A DNA stretch of 64,000 bases from Bacteroidales bacterium UBA1735 (GTDB lineage Bacteria > Bacteroidota > Bacteroidia > Bacteroidales > Paludibacteraceae): NCBI GenBank assembly GCA_002315745.1, contig DCID01000007.1, positions 20,211 to 84,210 of the forward strand. The letters run 5' to 3'. The translations under genes and the position numbers were made by a program. Of this stretch, positions 1 through 7,584 are shown in pieces. Position 1 is the stretch's first letter. Every line of letters begins with the position of its first letter. The notes beneath the pieces are model-generated. The model was not told the DNA's origin. It saw only the letters and a program-made list of their open reading frames with translations, and made no database searches.

Positions 1-2152
1 GCGTTTGGCAGAAGCACACGAAACAAAAGATCAACTCACGACTGCTGTTGTCACCGACGAACAAGTCTATAACGAGTTCTCTAGCGGCACACCGGATGCT
101 ACCGCCTATCGTTGGTTGATGAAAATGCTCTATGACCGAGGCGTTAATGGTAAACATAAACCCAGTAGTTTACTTCTCTTCGGCGATGGAACCTTTGATA
201 ATCGCCAACTACTCATCAGTCCAACCACAGGTATATCCACAGGTGGTAAAGCATGGCTCCTCACCTATCAAACTGTCAACTCCACCAAAGAGACCGATGC
301 ATTACCCATCGATGATTATTTTGCTTTCATGGATGATAATGAAGGCACAGATGATGCCCGCGGCACCATGGAGTTCGGCGTAGGACGTTTCCCCATCACT
401 TCTACCACGGAAGCAAAAAACATGACAGATAAAGCCATCGCTTATCTGCAGAATACGAACTTGGGATCTTGGAAAAACCAATTACTCTTCATCGCGGACG
501 ATGGTGACGGAGGTTTGCATACCACCACCGCCGAAGCAGGTGCAGAGCGAGTTCGAATAAAGAATCCTGACTTCATTGTTAATAAAGTCTATCTCGATGC
601 CTATCCACAGGAGACTGGTGCCTCCGGAGAGAGTTACCCGTTGGCGAAGAATAAGATTGATAACTTACTCAACCAAGGTGTGCTCTATATGAACTATTCG
701 GGACATGGAGGTTATAATGGTATCACCAACGAAGGTATCATGAACATCAACTCCATCCAAACGATGACCAATGCTAACCAAGGTCTATGGATGCTTGCCA
801 CCTGCTCTTTTGCCCACTATGATAGCGGCAAACGTTGCGCAGCAGAGGAAGCTGTGCTCAATCCTAGCGGAGCTGCATTAGCTGTGATGTCGGCTTGCCG
901 AACCGTCTATGCCAATCAGAATGCACAGATCAACCGCTGGTTCTGCGACACCCTCTTTGGACATAGAGATGTCTACCACTACGAGATGACAATGGGTCAA
1001 GCCACCCGTATCGCTAAGAATAAGACAGGTGTGGATGCCAATAAGTTGGCGTATGTGTTGTTAGGTGATCCTGCTATCCGACTCAATTACCCTACCCAGT
1101 TCCAAGTACGCACCACCCATTGTACGGATACCATCAAAGCTACATCGACGAACCTGCTTACAGGTGAAGTCATTGACTCAACAGGCACACTACAAGAATG
1201 GTTTAACGGCAAGATGCAAGTATGGATATACGACAAGATGCAACAAGTCACTACCCGCGATAATGACGAACCCACAGAGACATCCAAGAAACGTATTACC
1301 TACAACGACTATTCCAACCTTATTTATAGTGGAGAAATAGAAGTCATAGATGGTACCTTCACCACCGTCTTCATGGCACCCAAGGATATTCGTTACAACT
1401 ATGGTTCGGGGCGTATTGTCTACTACGCATCGGACACTGAGAGCAATGCAGAAGCCGTGGGACACTATGAACAGTTTATTGTAGGTGGTAGTTCGCCTAT
1501 TGCCGTCATAGATACGACGGGACCCGACATGCACATCTATCTCAACAATAGCCAATTCAAAGATGGCGGTGAGACGCACGAATATCCCCATTTCTTCGCC
1601 GACTTAGAGGACGAGCACGGCATCAATACAGTAGGTAGCGGCATTGGACACGACTTATTACTCGTCGTAGACGATGACCCCTTGCAGACCTATGTACTCA
1701 ATAGTTATTTCCAAATCAAAGACGGAGACTTTACCACGGGGCAGGTTAGTTATAAAATGGATCGTCAGTTAGATGGTCAGCACCAGTTACGCTTCCGCGC
1801 ATGGGACTTGCTCAATAATAGTGCTACCCAGTACCTCAATTATACCGTGGTCACTGGACGCAATACAGAGATTTACCGGATGGTAGCCTATCCTAACCCT
1901 GCTCCTGCATCAAGCACGGTCACCATCTCCATCGACTACGATCATCCTGACGAATTAGTGGAAACCCAAGTTTATTTCTATGATATGACAGGACGGATGT
2001 CTTATTTTATGTCACAAGAAGATGCTAAGACGATTCAATGCGATCTCTCGCGATTGGGACTGACACCAGGCGTCTATACCTATCAAGTGAAAGTAAAAAC
2101 AAAGACCACATCCTTTGTCACCAAAACCAGTAAATTGATTGTTACCTATTAG
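1..2152 (+). CDS. porU: PorU-like type IX secretion sortase, peptidase family C25 (5' end missing)
   Basis: C-terminal part of a C25 (gingipain-family) peptidase. The frame is open to the left edge, so the true start lies upstream; the first in-window start-like codon is an internal TTG. Visible motifs: YNEFSSGTPDATAYRW near the beginning, the catalytic His in YMNYSGHGG (about 690-710) and the catalytic Cys in MLATCSFAHYDS (about 792-825). Beta-rich domains follow, and the last 85 residues have the form of a T9SS type A sorting domain (YPNP, then TPGVYTYQVKV). PorU is known as the cell-surface transpeptidase that removes cargo C-terminal domains and attaches cargo to A-LPS. porV directly downstream matches the porU-porV pairing known from Porphyromonas, which makes PorU much more likely than a secreted gingipain-like protease. 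Confidence 0.9.
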   Translation, partial: RLAEAHETKDQLTTAVVTDEQVYNEFSSGTPDATAYRWLMKMLYDRGVNGKHKPSSLLLFGDGTFDNRQLLISPTTGISTGGKAWLLTYQTVNSTKETDALPIDDYFAFMDDNEGTDDARGTMEFGVGRFPITSTTEAKNMTDKAIAYLQNTNLGSWKNQLLFIADDGDGGLHTTTAEAGAERVRIKNPDFIVNKVYLDAYPQETGASGESYPLAKNKIDNLLNQGVLYMNYSGHGGYNGITNEGIMNINSIQTMTNANQGLWMLATCSFAHYDSGKRCAAEEAVLNPSGAALAVMSACRTVYANQNAQINRWFCDTLFGHRDVYHYEMTMGQATRIAKNKTGVDANKLAYVLLGDPAIRLNYPTQFQVRTTHCTDTIKATSTNLLTGEVIDSTGTLQEWFNGKMQVWIYDKMQQVTTRDNDEPTETSKKRITYNDYSNLIYSGEIEVIDGTFTTVFMAPKDIRYNYGSGRIVYYASDTESNAEAVGHYEQFIVGGSSPIAVIDTTGPDMHIYLNNSQFKDGGETHEYPHFFADLEDEHGINTVGSGIGHDLLLVVDDDPLQTYVLNSYFQIKDGDFTTGQVSYKMDRQLDGQHQLRFRAWDLLNNSATQYLNYTVVTGRNTEIYRMVAYPNPAPASSTVTISIDYDHPDELVETQVYFYDMTGRMSYFMSQEDAKTIQCDLSRLGLTPGVYTYQVKVKTKTTSFVTKTSKLIVTY

Positions 2153-2170
2153 CCTATGAAGCAAATCTAA

Positions 2171-2238
2171 AAGAGTTAAGAGTTTAGAGTTTAAAACTAC
2201 GAACTAAATTAATCACCAATCATAAATAACAAATCACA
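2171..2238. repeat. Two 7-bp-period degenerate arrays between porU and porV
   Basis: The 87-bp porU-porV gap is mostly two short tandem arrays of period 7. At 2171-2198 there are four units close to AAGAGTT. At 2211-2238 there are four units close to AATCACA, and the next unit (AATGAAA) contains the porV start codon at 2240. No promoter of the TAnnTTTG type is visible here, so porV is probably co-transcribed with porU. Confidence 0.65.
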
Positions 2239-2239
2239 A

Positions 2240-3487
2240 ATGAAAAAAGTATTTTTATCAATCGCCATTGCGATGATGGGTTCAGTAGCCCTTTTCGGTG
2301 CAGATGCACCATCTTCGTTAAACCCCTTGATTACGGCAATGCCGTCCTTGTCTATTGCCCCCGATGCTCGTGCAGCAGGTTTGGGTGACTTGGGTGTAGC
2401 CACTACTGCTGACATGAACTCTCAGTATTGGAATGCCGCTAAGTTTGCTTTCCATGAGAGTCATGGAGGTATTGTGGCTAACTACACACCTTGGTTACGT
2501 AAGTTAGTAACCGATATTGACCTTGCACACTTGGAAGGTTTCCACAAATGGGATGACCTGCAAGGTATTGGTCTATCCTTTACGTATTTCTCGATGGGTG
2601 ATGTAACTTTAACTACTCAAGGTTTACCCGAAGAAGAAGGAATCACTTGCCGTCCATATGAGTTAGCCGTGGATGCCAGCTACTATCGTAAATTACACGA
2701 ATATGTAAGTATGGGTGTTGTGCTGCGCTTTATGTATAGTGACATCAGCAATGGTATCTCCAGCACATCGAGTACCGAGAACTATCATGCTGCATGGACG
2801 ATGGCTGCTGACATCGACTTATATTACAAACAGCCTATTGCTATCAAAATGGGTGAATCCTACTTCAGTTTAGGTTTCTGCTTGCAGAACTTAGGAGGTA
2901 AGATGAGTTACCGCGATGATATCAAGAACTTCATCCCTGCTAACATGCGTATCGGTGTGGCTTATGAGTTGCCCTTCGACAAGTATAATAAACTGACTTT
3001 CAACATCCAAGCAGATAAACTGATGGTTCCTTCTCGTAAGTCTAAATATACCACCTACGAGACTGCCCAAAACAAAGATTTGTGGAACCCTGATACCAAG
3101 GAGCCTATCGATCCCAGTAACCCAGACACATGGACAATGACACAAGAGGCATATTCGGGCATTTCTTCCGTCAGTGGTATCTTTAAGTCCTTTGCCGATG
3201 CACCAGGCGGTGCCTTAGAGGAGTTCAAGGAGGTTCGTTGGGCTGCAGGTCTCGAATATACATACAACAGTCAGTTCTTTGCTCGTCTCGGTTATAGCTA
3301 CGAGGATTATAATAAAGGTAACCGTAACTACATCACCGTGGGTGCTGGTTTTCACCTCTCTATCGTGATGTTAGACGTGAGCTACTGTATTGGTTTGAAG
3401 GGCAATAACCCATTGGATGGTACCATGCGTTTCACCCTTGGTTTCGACCTAGCTGGTATCAAAGACCTTACCAACAACAAGAAATAA
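2240..3487 (+). CDS. porV: PorV (LptO), type IX secretion outer-membrane barrel protein
   Basis: A 415-residue outer-membrane beta-barrel protein of the PorV/LptO family. A signal peptide (MKKVFLSIAIAMMGSVALFG) is followed by the family's N-terminal block, with PSLSIAPDARAAGLGDLGVA around residues 35-55, and by alternating amphipathic strands to the end. PorV is known to carry cargo from the translocon to the PorU sortase complex. It follows porU and its stop codon overlaps the ispF start by one base (TAATG), so translation of the two is probably coupled. Length and N-terminal motif are typical; I see nothing broken. Confidence 0.92.
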   Translation: MKKVFLSIAIAMMGSVALFGADAPSSLNPLITAMPSLSIAPDARAAGLGDLGVATTADMNSQYWNAAKFAFHESHGGIVANYTPWLRKLVTDIDLAHLEGFHKWDDLQGIGLSFTYFSMGDVTLTTQGLPEEEGITCRPYELAVDASYYRKLHEYVSMGVVLRFMYSDISNGISSTSSTENYHAAWTMAADIDLYYKQPIAIKMGESYFSLGFCLQNLGGKMSYRDDIKNFIPANMRIGVAYELPFDKYNKLTFNIQADKLMVPSRKSKYTTYETAQNKDLWNPDTKEPIDPSNPDTWTMTQEAYSGISSVSGIFKSFADAPGGALEEFKEVRWAAGLEYTYNSQFFARLGYSYEDYNKGNRNYITVGAGFHLSIVMLDVSYCIGLKGNNPLDGTMRFTLGFDLAGIKDLTNNKK

Positions 3488-3957
3488 TGCGTATTGGCTT
3501 TGGATATGATGTGCATCAATTCTCCCCTAACCGCCCACTATGGTTAGGGGGAATTGAGGTACCTGCTGAACAAGGACTGTTAGGTCATTCCGATGCAGAC
3601 GTGCTCATCCATGCCCTATGCGATGCTATTCTAGGTGCGGCTGCACTGCGCGATATTGGTTACCATTTCCCCGACACGAAAGGCAATGAGTTCGAAGGTA
3701 TCGACTCTAAGATCCTACTCCGTCGCGTGATGGATATGATTCGCCAAGCAGGACACGAGTTAGGTAACTGCGATTGCACCATCTGTGCCCAAGCACCTAA
3801 ACTCAGTCCATACATAGACGCCATGCGGCAATGCTTAGCACAAGTGATGGGTGTGAACGTGGATCAAGTCAGCATCAAAGCCACGACCACCGAACATCTC
3901 GGTTTCGTCGGTCGCCAAGAAGGCATCGCTGCGTATGCAGTAGCATTGCTGCTATAG
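3487..3957 (+). CDS. ispF: 2-C-methyl-D-erythritol 2,4-cyclodiphosphate synthase
   Basis: A 156-residue cytoplasmic enzyme of the MEP isoprenoid pathway that cyclises CDP-ME 2-phosphate to MEcPP with release of CMP. The metal-binding motif GYDVHQF (Asp and His ligands) is near residues 6-12, GHSDADVLIHALCDAILGA around 33-51, and the signature TTTEHLGFVGRQEGIAAYA near the C terminus. Full family length. It begins inside the porV stop codon, and the order porU-porV-ispF resembles Porphyromonas as I remember it. Confidence 0.96.
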   Translation: MRIGFGYDVHQFSPNRPLWLGGIEVPAEQGLLGHSDADVLIHALCDAILGAAALRDIGYHFPDTKGNEFEGIDSKILLRRVMDMIRQAGHELGNCDCTICAQAPKLSPYIDAMRQCLAQVMGVNVDQVSIKATTTEHLGFVGRQEGIAAYAVALLL

Positions 3958-3984
3958 GTTACAGGTTGCAGGTTACAGGTTATG
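3957..3984. repeat. 7-bp array (GGTTACA) between ispF and the next gene
   Basis: The spacer after the ispF stop consists of tandem 7-bp units: GGTTACA, GGTTGCA, GGTTACA and a partial GGTTATG. The last unit supplies the ATG (3982) of the next gene. The same unit family recurs inside pheT at 34852-34881. Confidence 0.7.
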
Positions 3985-4305
3985 ATTCCAGAGATAGTTG
4001 CAACATTGATGGCTTTAGGTACGAATCCAAGAGTCGTTACCGAAGGACAGTACACCCGATACGAACTGCCTGATAGTTGTCGTGTCGAAGTGGTGGACTA
4101 TGGTGATTCAGCCCTCGTGGTAGAGACCGTATGTGCTCCCATCTGTTCCTCACGCGCGCGTATATATAATAAGGACAACCACCTTATTAGAACCATTACC
4201 CCCACCATACAGGGTATCTTCCCCTACGCTACCCTCGACGAGCATTATGTGCTCCACTGGGTAGACAACACCGACCTCATATTAGATAAGGAGGAGAAAA
4301 AATAA
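3982..4305 (+). CDS. Small protein, possibly DUF3256-like, unknown function
   Basis: A 107-residue protein with no signal peptide or membrane segment. The central pattern of a short beta-rich stretch followed by TVCAPICSSRARIYNKD resembles my recollection of the C-terminal half of Bacteroidales DUF3256 proteins, but it is too short for a full member and this call is tentative. It is in the same frame as ispF and is separated from it only by the ispF TAG and 24 bases of repeat. Its TAA overlaps the aroK ATG by one base. It could be a truncated gene kept in the operon or a short real protein. Confidence 0.55.
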   Translation: MIPEIVATLMALGTNPRVVTEGQYTRYELPDSCRVEVVDYGDSALVVETVCAPICSSRARIYNKDNHLIRTITPTIQGIFPYATLDEHYVLHWVDNTDLILDKEEKK

Positions 4306-4859
4306 TGCAATTACCCATCTATCTCATCGGTTACATGGGTGCCGGAAAGACCAGTATTGGTCAACAGTTAGCGGAACTTTTAAAATGGCATTTTGTAGAC
4401 TTGGATGCCGCTTTCGAGCAGATACATGGATACACGCCCGCAGAGTATATCCGCGAATATGGTGTTGAAGCCTTCCGCCGCAAGGAGAAGTATGTCCTAG
4501 AAGATATTGCCGACGCGTCTCCGTATGAGAAAGTAATCTACGCCACAGGCGGTGGCTACCCCTGTTGGGAAGATAACATGGATTGCCTACACGAATTAGG
4601 TACCAGTATCTATATTCGTTGGCAGCCCAAGCATCTAGCCAAAAGGCTTTTACTGACCGACCTCAGCGAACGCCCTGTCTTGCAAGGCAAAACCGAAGCC
4701 GAACTACTCGCTTGTATTCAACCTCAATTAGAAGCACGCGAACCCTACTATCAAAAAGCAGACATCATCATTGATGCCCCATTACAGGCTTTTAGCGATC
4801 TCAACGATCAAGAACTAGCATTACACCTATGTCAATTAATCAAATCCAAGATGAAATAA
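4305..4859 (+). CDS. aroK: Shikimate kinase
   Basis: A 184-residue P-loop kinase that phosphorylates shikimate at the 3-hydroxyl in the aromatic amino acid pathway. Walker A is IGYMGAGKTSIG (residues 6-17), followed by the substrate-binding Asp in FVDLDAAFE, the Arg in EAFRRKEK, and ATGGGYPCW, which matches the family's GGG motif. The adenine-lid Arg region is in LSERPVL. The start overlaps the preceding stop (TAATG). An AGGAGG at 4289-4294, 10 nt upstream of the ATG, could act as ribosome-binding site but also encodes part of the upstream protein. Confidence 0.95.
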   Translation: MQLPIYLIGYMGAGKTSIGQQLAELLKWHFVDLDAAFEQIHGYTPAEYIREYGVEAFRRKEKYVLEDIADASPYEKVIYATGGGYPCWEDNMDCLHELGTSIYIRWQPKHLAKRLLLTDLSERPVLQGKTEAELLACIQPQLEAREPYYQKADIIIDAPLQAFSDLNDQELALHLCQLIKSKMK

Positions 4860-5254
4860 TCGACGACTTCAGCTGTTTCGACGACTGGATGGATCGTTAC
4901 TCCATGCTCATTGAGTTAGGCAACAGCCTCCCACCCTTCCCCGAAGCTGACCGTACCGATGCCAACCTCATTGATGGTTGTCAATCTAAAGTGTGGTTCA
5001 CTGCCCATATAGAGAATGGACTCATCATCTATCAAGGCGATAGTGATGCCATTCTAGTAAAAGGCATCGTCGCATTACTTATTCGGGTGCTGAGCGGACA
5101 TAGTCCAAAAGAAATTGTCGATGCAGATCTATACTTCATCGACAAAATCAATCTTCGTGAGCATCTTTCGCCCACCCGTAGTAACGGTTTGGTGGCTATG
5201 CTCAATCAAATGCGCTTATTCGCACTCACGTATCAAGCCGCCTCCAAAGAGTAA
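4829..5254 (+). CDS. sufE: SufE-like sulfur acceptor
   Basis: A 141-residue SufE-family protein that accepts persulfide sulfur from a SufS-type cysteine desulfurase for Fe-S cluster assembly. The active-site loop LIDGCQSKVWF (about residues 48-58) carries the conserved cysteine. The N terminus (QIQDEIIDDFSCFDDWMDRY) is typical, which supports the start at 4829 although it overlaps aroK by 31 bases. The 3' end overlaps the convergent ftsE gene by 39 bases. No other suf genes are in the window. Confidence 0.93.
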   Translation: MSINQIQDEIIDDFSCFDDWMDRYSMLIELGNSLPPFPEADRTDANLIDGCQSKVWFTAHIENGLIIYQGDSDAILVKGIVALLIRVLSGHSPKEIVDADLYFIDKINLREHLSPTRSNGLVAMLNQMRLFALTYQAASKE

Positions 5255-5884
5255 TTGGCGCCCTGGATATTGTTCTGGCCAAGTTAGATTATGGGTAGAT
5301 AGCACAATAGCCATCCCCGACTGACTGATCGAATAGAGCAGATCCATAATCTCCTTACCCGTTTCCGGATCTAAGTTTCCCGTCGGTTCATCCGCTAGAA
5401 TCAGTTCAGGACTATTGAGCAGTGCACGGGCAATAACCACACGCTGTTGCTCTCCTCCCGATAATTGATAGGGCATCTTATAAGCCTTATCCGCCATACC
5501 CACTTGACGCAAAATGTCCACTATATGTTCCCGCATCATGCGCTTATTGCTCCACCCCGTCGCTTGCAGTACAAAGAGTAAATTCTCTTCCACCGACCGA
5601 TCCGTAAGTAACTGATAGTCTTGGAATACCACACCAATACGGCGACGTAAATAAGGCAACTGACGACGACGAATCTCACGCATATCCGAACCTAACACAA
5701 AAGCCTGCCCATCATGAATAGGCAACGCGCCATATAGTGATTTCATAAAGGTGGACTTACCCGTTCCTACTTTGCCCAATAAATACACAAACTCACCCGA
5801 CGAGACGGTCACGTTTACATCATGCAGTACAATCTGTTCTGCCTGATGAATAGCCACATCCTTATATTGTATCAATTCTGCCAT
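5216..5884 (-). CDS. ftsE: FtsE-like cell-division ABC ATPase
   Basis: A 222-residue ABC ATPase with Walker [11 protein letters not shown]-loop VVFQDYQLL, signature LSGGEQQRV, Walker [13 protein letters not shown] and switch His in LSTHN. The DYQLL and EPTGNLD context is the FtsE/LolD type. Known FtsE partners FtsX to control septal peptidoglycan hydrolases; no ftsX is adjacent here, so a LolD-type role cannot be fully excluded. Its start overlaps the stop of the upstream DUF349 gene by one base, implying co-transcription from the promoter at 7416-7447. Its 3' end overlaps sufE. Confidence 0.85.
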   Translation of the reverse strand: MAELIQYKDVAIHQAEQIVLHDVNVTVSSGEFVYLLGKVGTGKSTFMKSLYGALPIHDGQAFVLGSDMREIRRRQLPYLRRRIGVVFQDYQLLTDRSVEENLLFVLQATGWSNKRMMREHIVDILRQVGMADKAYKMPYQLSGGEQQRVVIARALLNSPELILADEPTGNLDPETGKEIMDLLYSISQSGMAIVLSTHNLTWPEQYPGRQLLFGGGLIRECE

Positions 5885-7371
5885 TATTGTGCAGCATCTA
5901 TTGCGTTAATTTTATCCTCCAGTTCCTGCTGTTGTTTCTTCAATGCCTCTATTTTCTGTTGCATATCAGTCACTAACTTATTGGCAGCCTTCGATTTTCC
6001 AGTAAAGAAGAGGATATTGTTCTCAGCCGTTTTGATATCTTGAGAGATGTTCTCGTACATACGCACTAATCGCGCTCTATCTCCACCAGCCATCGCGCGC
6101 TCTACACGAGCATTGCGGCTATTCGACTTAGCCTCCTTAACTGCCTCCCTTTTGCGGTTGAAGAAGGCATCGCAAGTGTCTGTAAATTTCTTCCACAACT
6201 CGTCGCTATACTTGCGTGCTACTGCCCCAGTCGTTTTCCACTCTTTCTGTAACTCAATCAAAGCTTGTGCCGTCTGTTGCCAATCCTCGCTATTCTGCAA
6301 GGCTTCAGCACGCTCAATAAGGGCTCTCTTTTTCGCTAAGTTCTCCCCTAACACATCACGTAAACCATGATAGAAAGAGGCTTTAGCCTTGAAGAAGGAC
6401 TCGCATAAATGACGATATTCATCGTAGATGGCTTGATTATGTTTCTTTGGTGCAAAACCAATCGTACGCCATTGATTCTGTAATTGCTGAATCTTATCCG
6501 CAGCTTTATCCCATTGACCGCCGGTCTTGAAAGAGGAGAAATCAATTTTCTTCAACTCTTCGATAATGGCTTGCTTTTGGGCTAAGTTCTCATTCTCCTT
6601 GGCATGTAGTCCATCGAAGTAAGCTTGATGTTTCTTATTAATCACAGACGATGCCTCTTTGAAACGATTCCATATTTCTTCGCGTAACTCACGCGCAACG
6701 GGACCCGTTTCTGCCCACTCGTCGTGCAATTGCTGCAACGCACGACTCGCTTCCACAATGTTCGCATTATCTTTCAACTTCTCTGCCGCTTCGCATAAAA
6801 GCGTCTTTAACTCCAAGTTCTTCTTGAAATCTAAATCACGTAACTCGATATTGATCTTCACCAAATCGTAGAACTGCTCTTGATATTGCTGATATTGCTT
6901 CCATATCTCTTGTACTTTAGTAGGAGGAACAGCACCTATGGTCTTCCATTCGGCTTGCAAGTCACGCATTTTTTGCAAATTACCCATCACATCAGCGGTT
7001 TCCGCCTCTGCCATGGCCTTCATCTGCTCAATGATATTTTGCTTACGAAGTAAGTTCTGCGCCATCTCTTCATCCAACTTCTTACTCACCTCAGCGCGCT
7101 TTGTCTTATACTCATTCATGAGGGCTTGGAAAATACCATCCTCCTCATCCGTCTCAGGCGTCCATTCACCTAACACTTCCCCAGCTCTAGCTGCAGCTTC
7201 CTCGGCTGCCTGACGTAAGGCCGCTTGTTTTTCGTGGTAAAGACGGAAGAATCTTCCTTTAATTTCATCCACTTGATCTTTGACATCCACAATCTTCTCT
7301 GAACCAGATTGTGCCACCTGTTCTAACAGTGATTTCAGCTCATTGATGAGCGCTTGTTTTTCGTTATCCAT
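5884..7371 (-). CDS. DUF349 helical repeat protein
   Basis: A 495-residue, highly charged, all-helical protein without signal peptide. It contains about five DUF349-type repeats recognisable by recurring W-K/E blocks (AEWKTIGAVPP, DEWAETGPVARELREEIWNRF, NQWRTIGFAPKKHNQAIYDEYR, KEWKTTGAVARKYSDELWKKF). The last 45 residues form a coiled coil (QQKIEALKKQQQELEDKINAI). DUF349 proteins are common in Bacteroidota; their role is unsettled and I assign none. It is the first gene of a two-gene unit with ftsE. A small hairpin (CGCC, six-base loop, GGCG; 7381-7394) sits directly upstream of the start. Confidence 0.9.
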   Translation of the reverse strand: MDNEKQALINELKSLLEQVAQSGSEKIVDVKDQVDEIKGRFFRLYHEKQAALRQAAEEAAARAGEVLGEWTPETDEEDGIFQALMNEYKTKRAEVSKKLDEEMAQNLLRKQNIIEQMKAMAEAETADVMGNLQKMRDLQAEWKTIGAVPPTKVQEIWKQYQQYQEQFYDLVKINIELRDLDFKKNLELKTLLCEAAEKLKDNANIVEASRALQQLHDEWAETGPVARELREEIWNRFKEASSVINKKHQAYFDGLHAKENENLAQKQAIIEELKKIDFSSFKTGGQWDKAADKIQQLQNQWRTIGFAPKKHNQAIYDEYRHLCESFFKAKASFYHGLRDVLGENLAKKRALIERAEALQNSEDWQQTAQALIELQKEWKTTGAVARKYSDELWKKFTDTCDAFFNRKREAVKEAKSNSRNARVERAMAGGDRARLVRMYENISQDIKTAENNILFFTGKSKAANKLVTDMQQKIEALKKQQQELEDKINAIDAAQ

Positions 7372-7415
7372 AATAAGATACGCCCTAAAAGGCGAAGTTC
7401 AATTAAAATACGCGG

Positions 7416-7447
7416 CAAAATTAGTATTTTTTTTTCAATTACGCAAA
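7416..7447 (-). promoter_or_regulatory. Promoter of the DUF349-ftsE unit
   Basis: On the minus strand TTTG (7444-7447), exactly 20 bases, then TAATTTTG (7416-7423), matching the Bacteroidota -33/-7 consensus. The expected start of transcription is around 7409, giving a leader of roughly 38 nt. Confidence 0.8.
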
Positions 7448-7527
7448 TATTTTTTCAAAAAAACTGATATTTACATCTATCATTTTATTCTTTTTGGTAC
7501 AAAAATGATTAAAAAAGTAACAAAAAG

Positions 7528-7558
7528 TTGTTTATTCCAAATAAAAGTAGTAATTTTG
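7528..7558 (+). promoter_or_regulatory. Promoter of the surface-protein locus
   Basis: TTG (7528-7530), 20 bases, TAATTTTG (7551-7558), followed by CGCGG and a T-run. This is the only promoter of this type I see before the terminator at 24913, so it probably drives all five genes of the locus. It also argues that the first gene starts at 7585 and not at the upstream in-frame ATG at 7528. Confidence 0.8.
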
Positions 7559-7584
7559 CGCGGTTTTTTGTCAAATTTAAGTAC

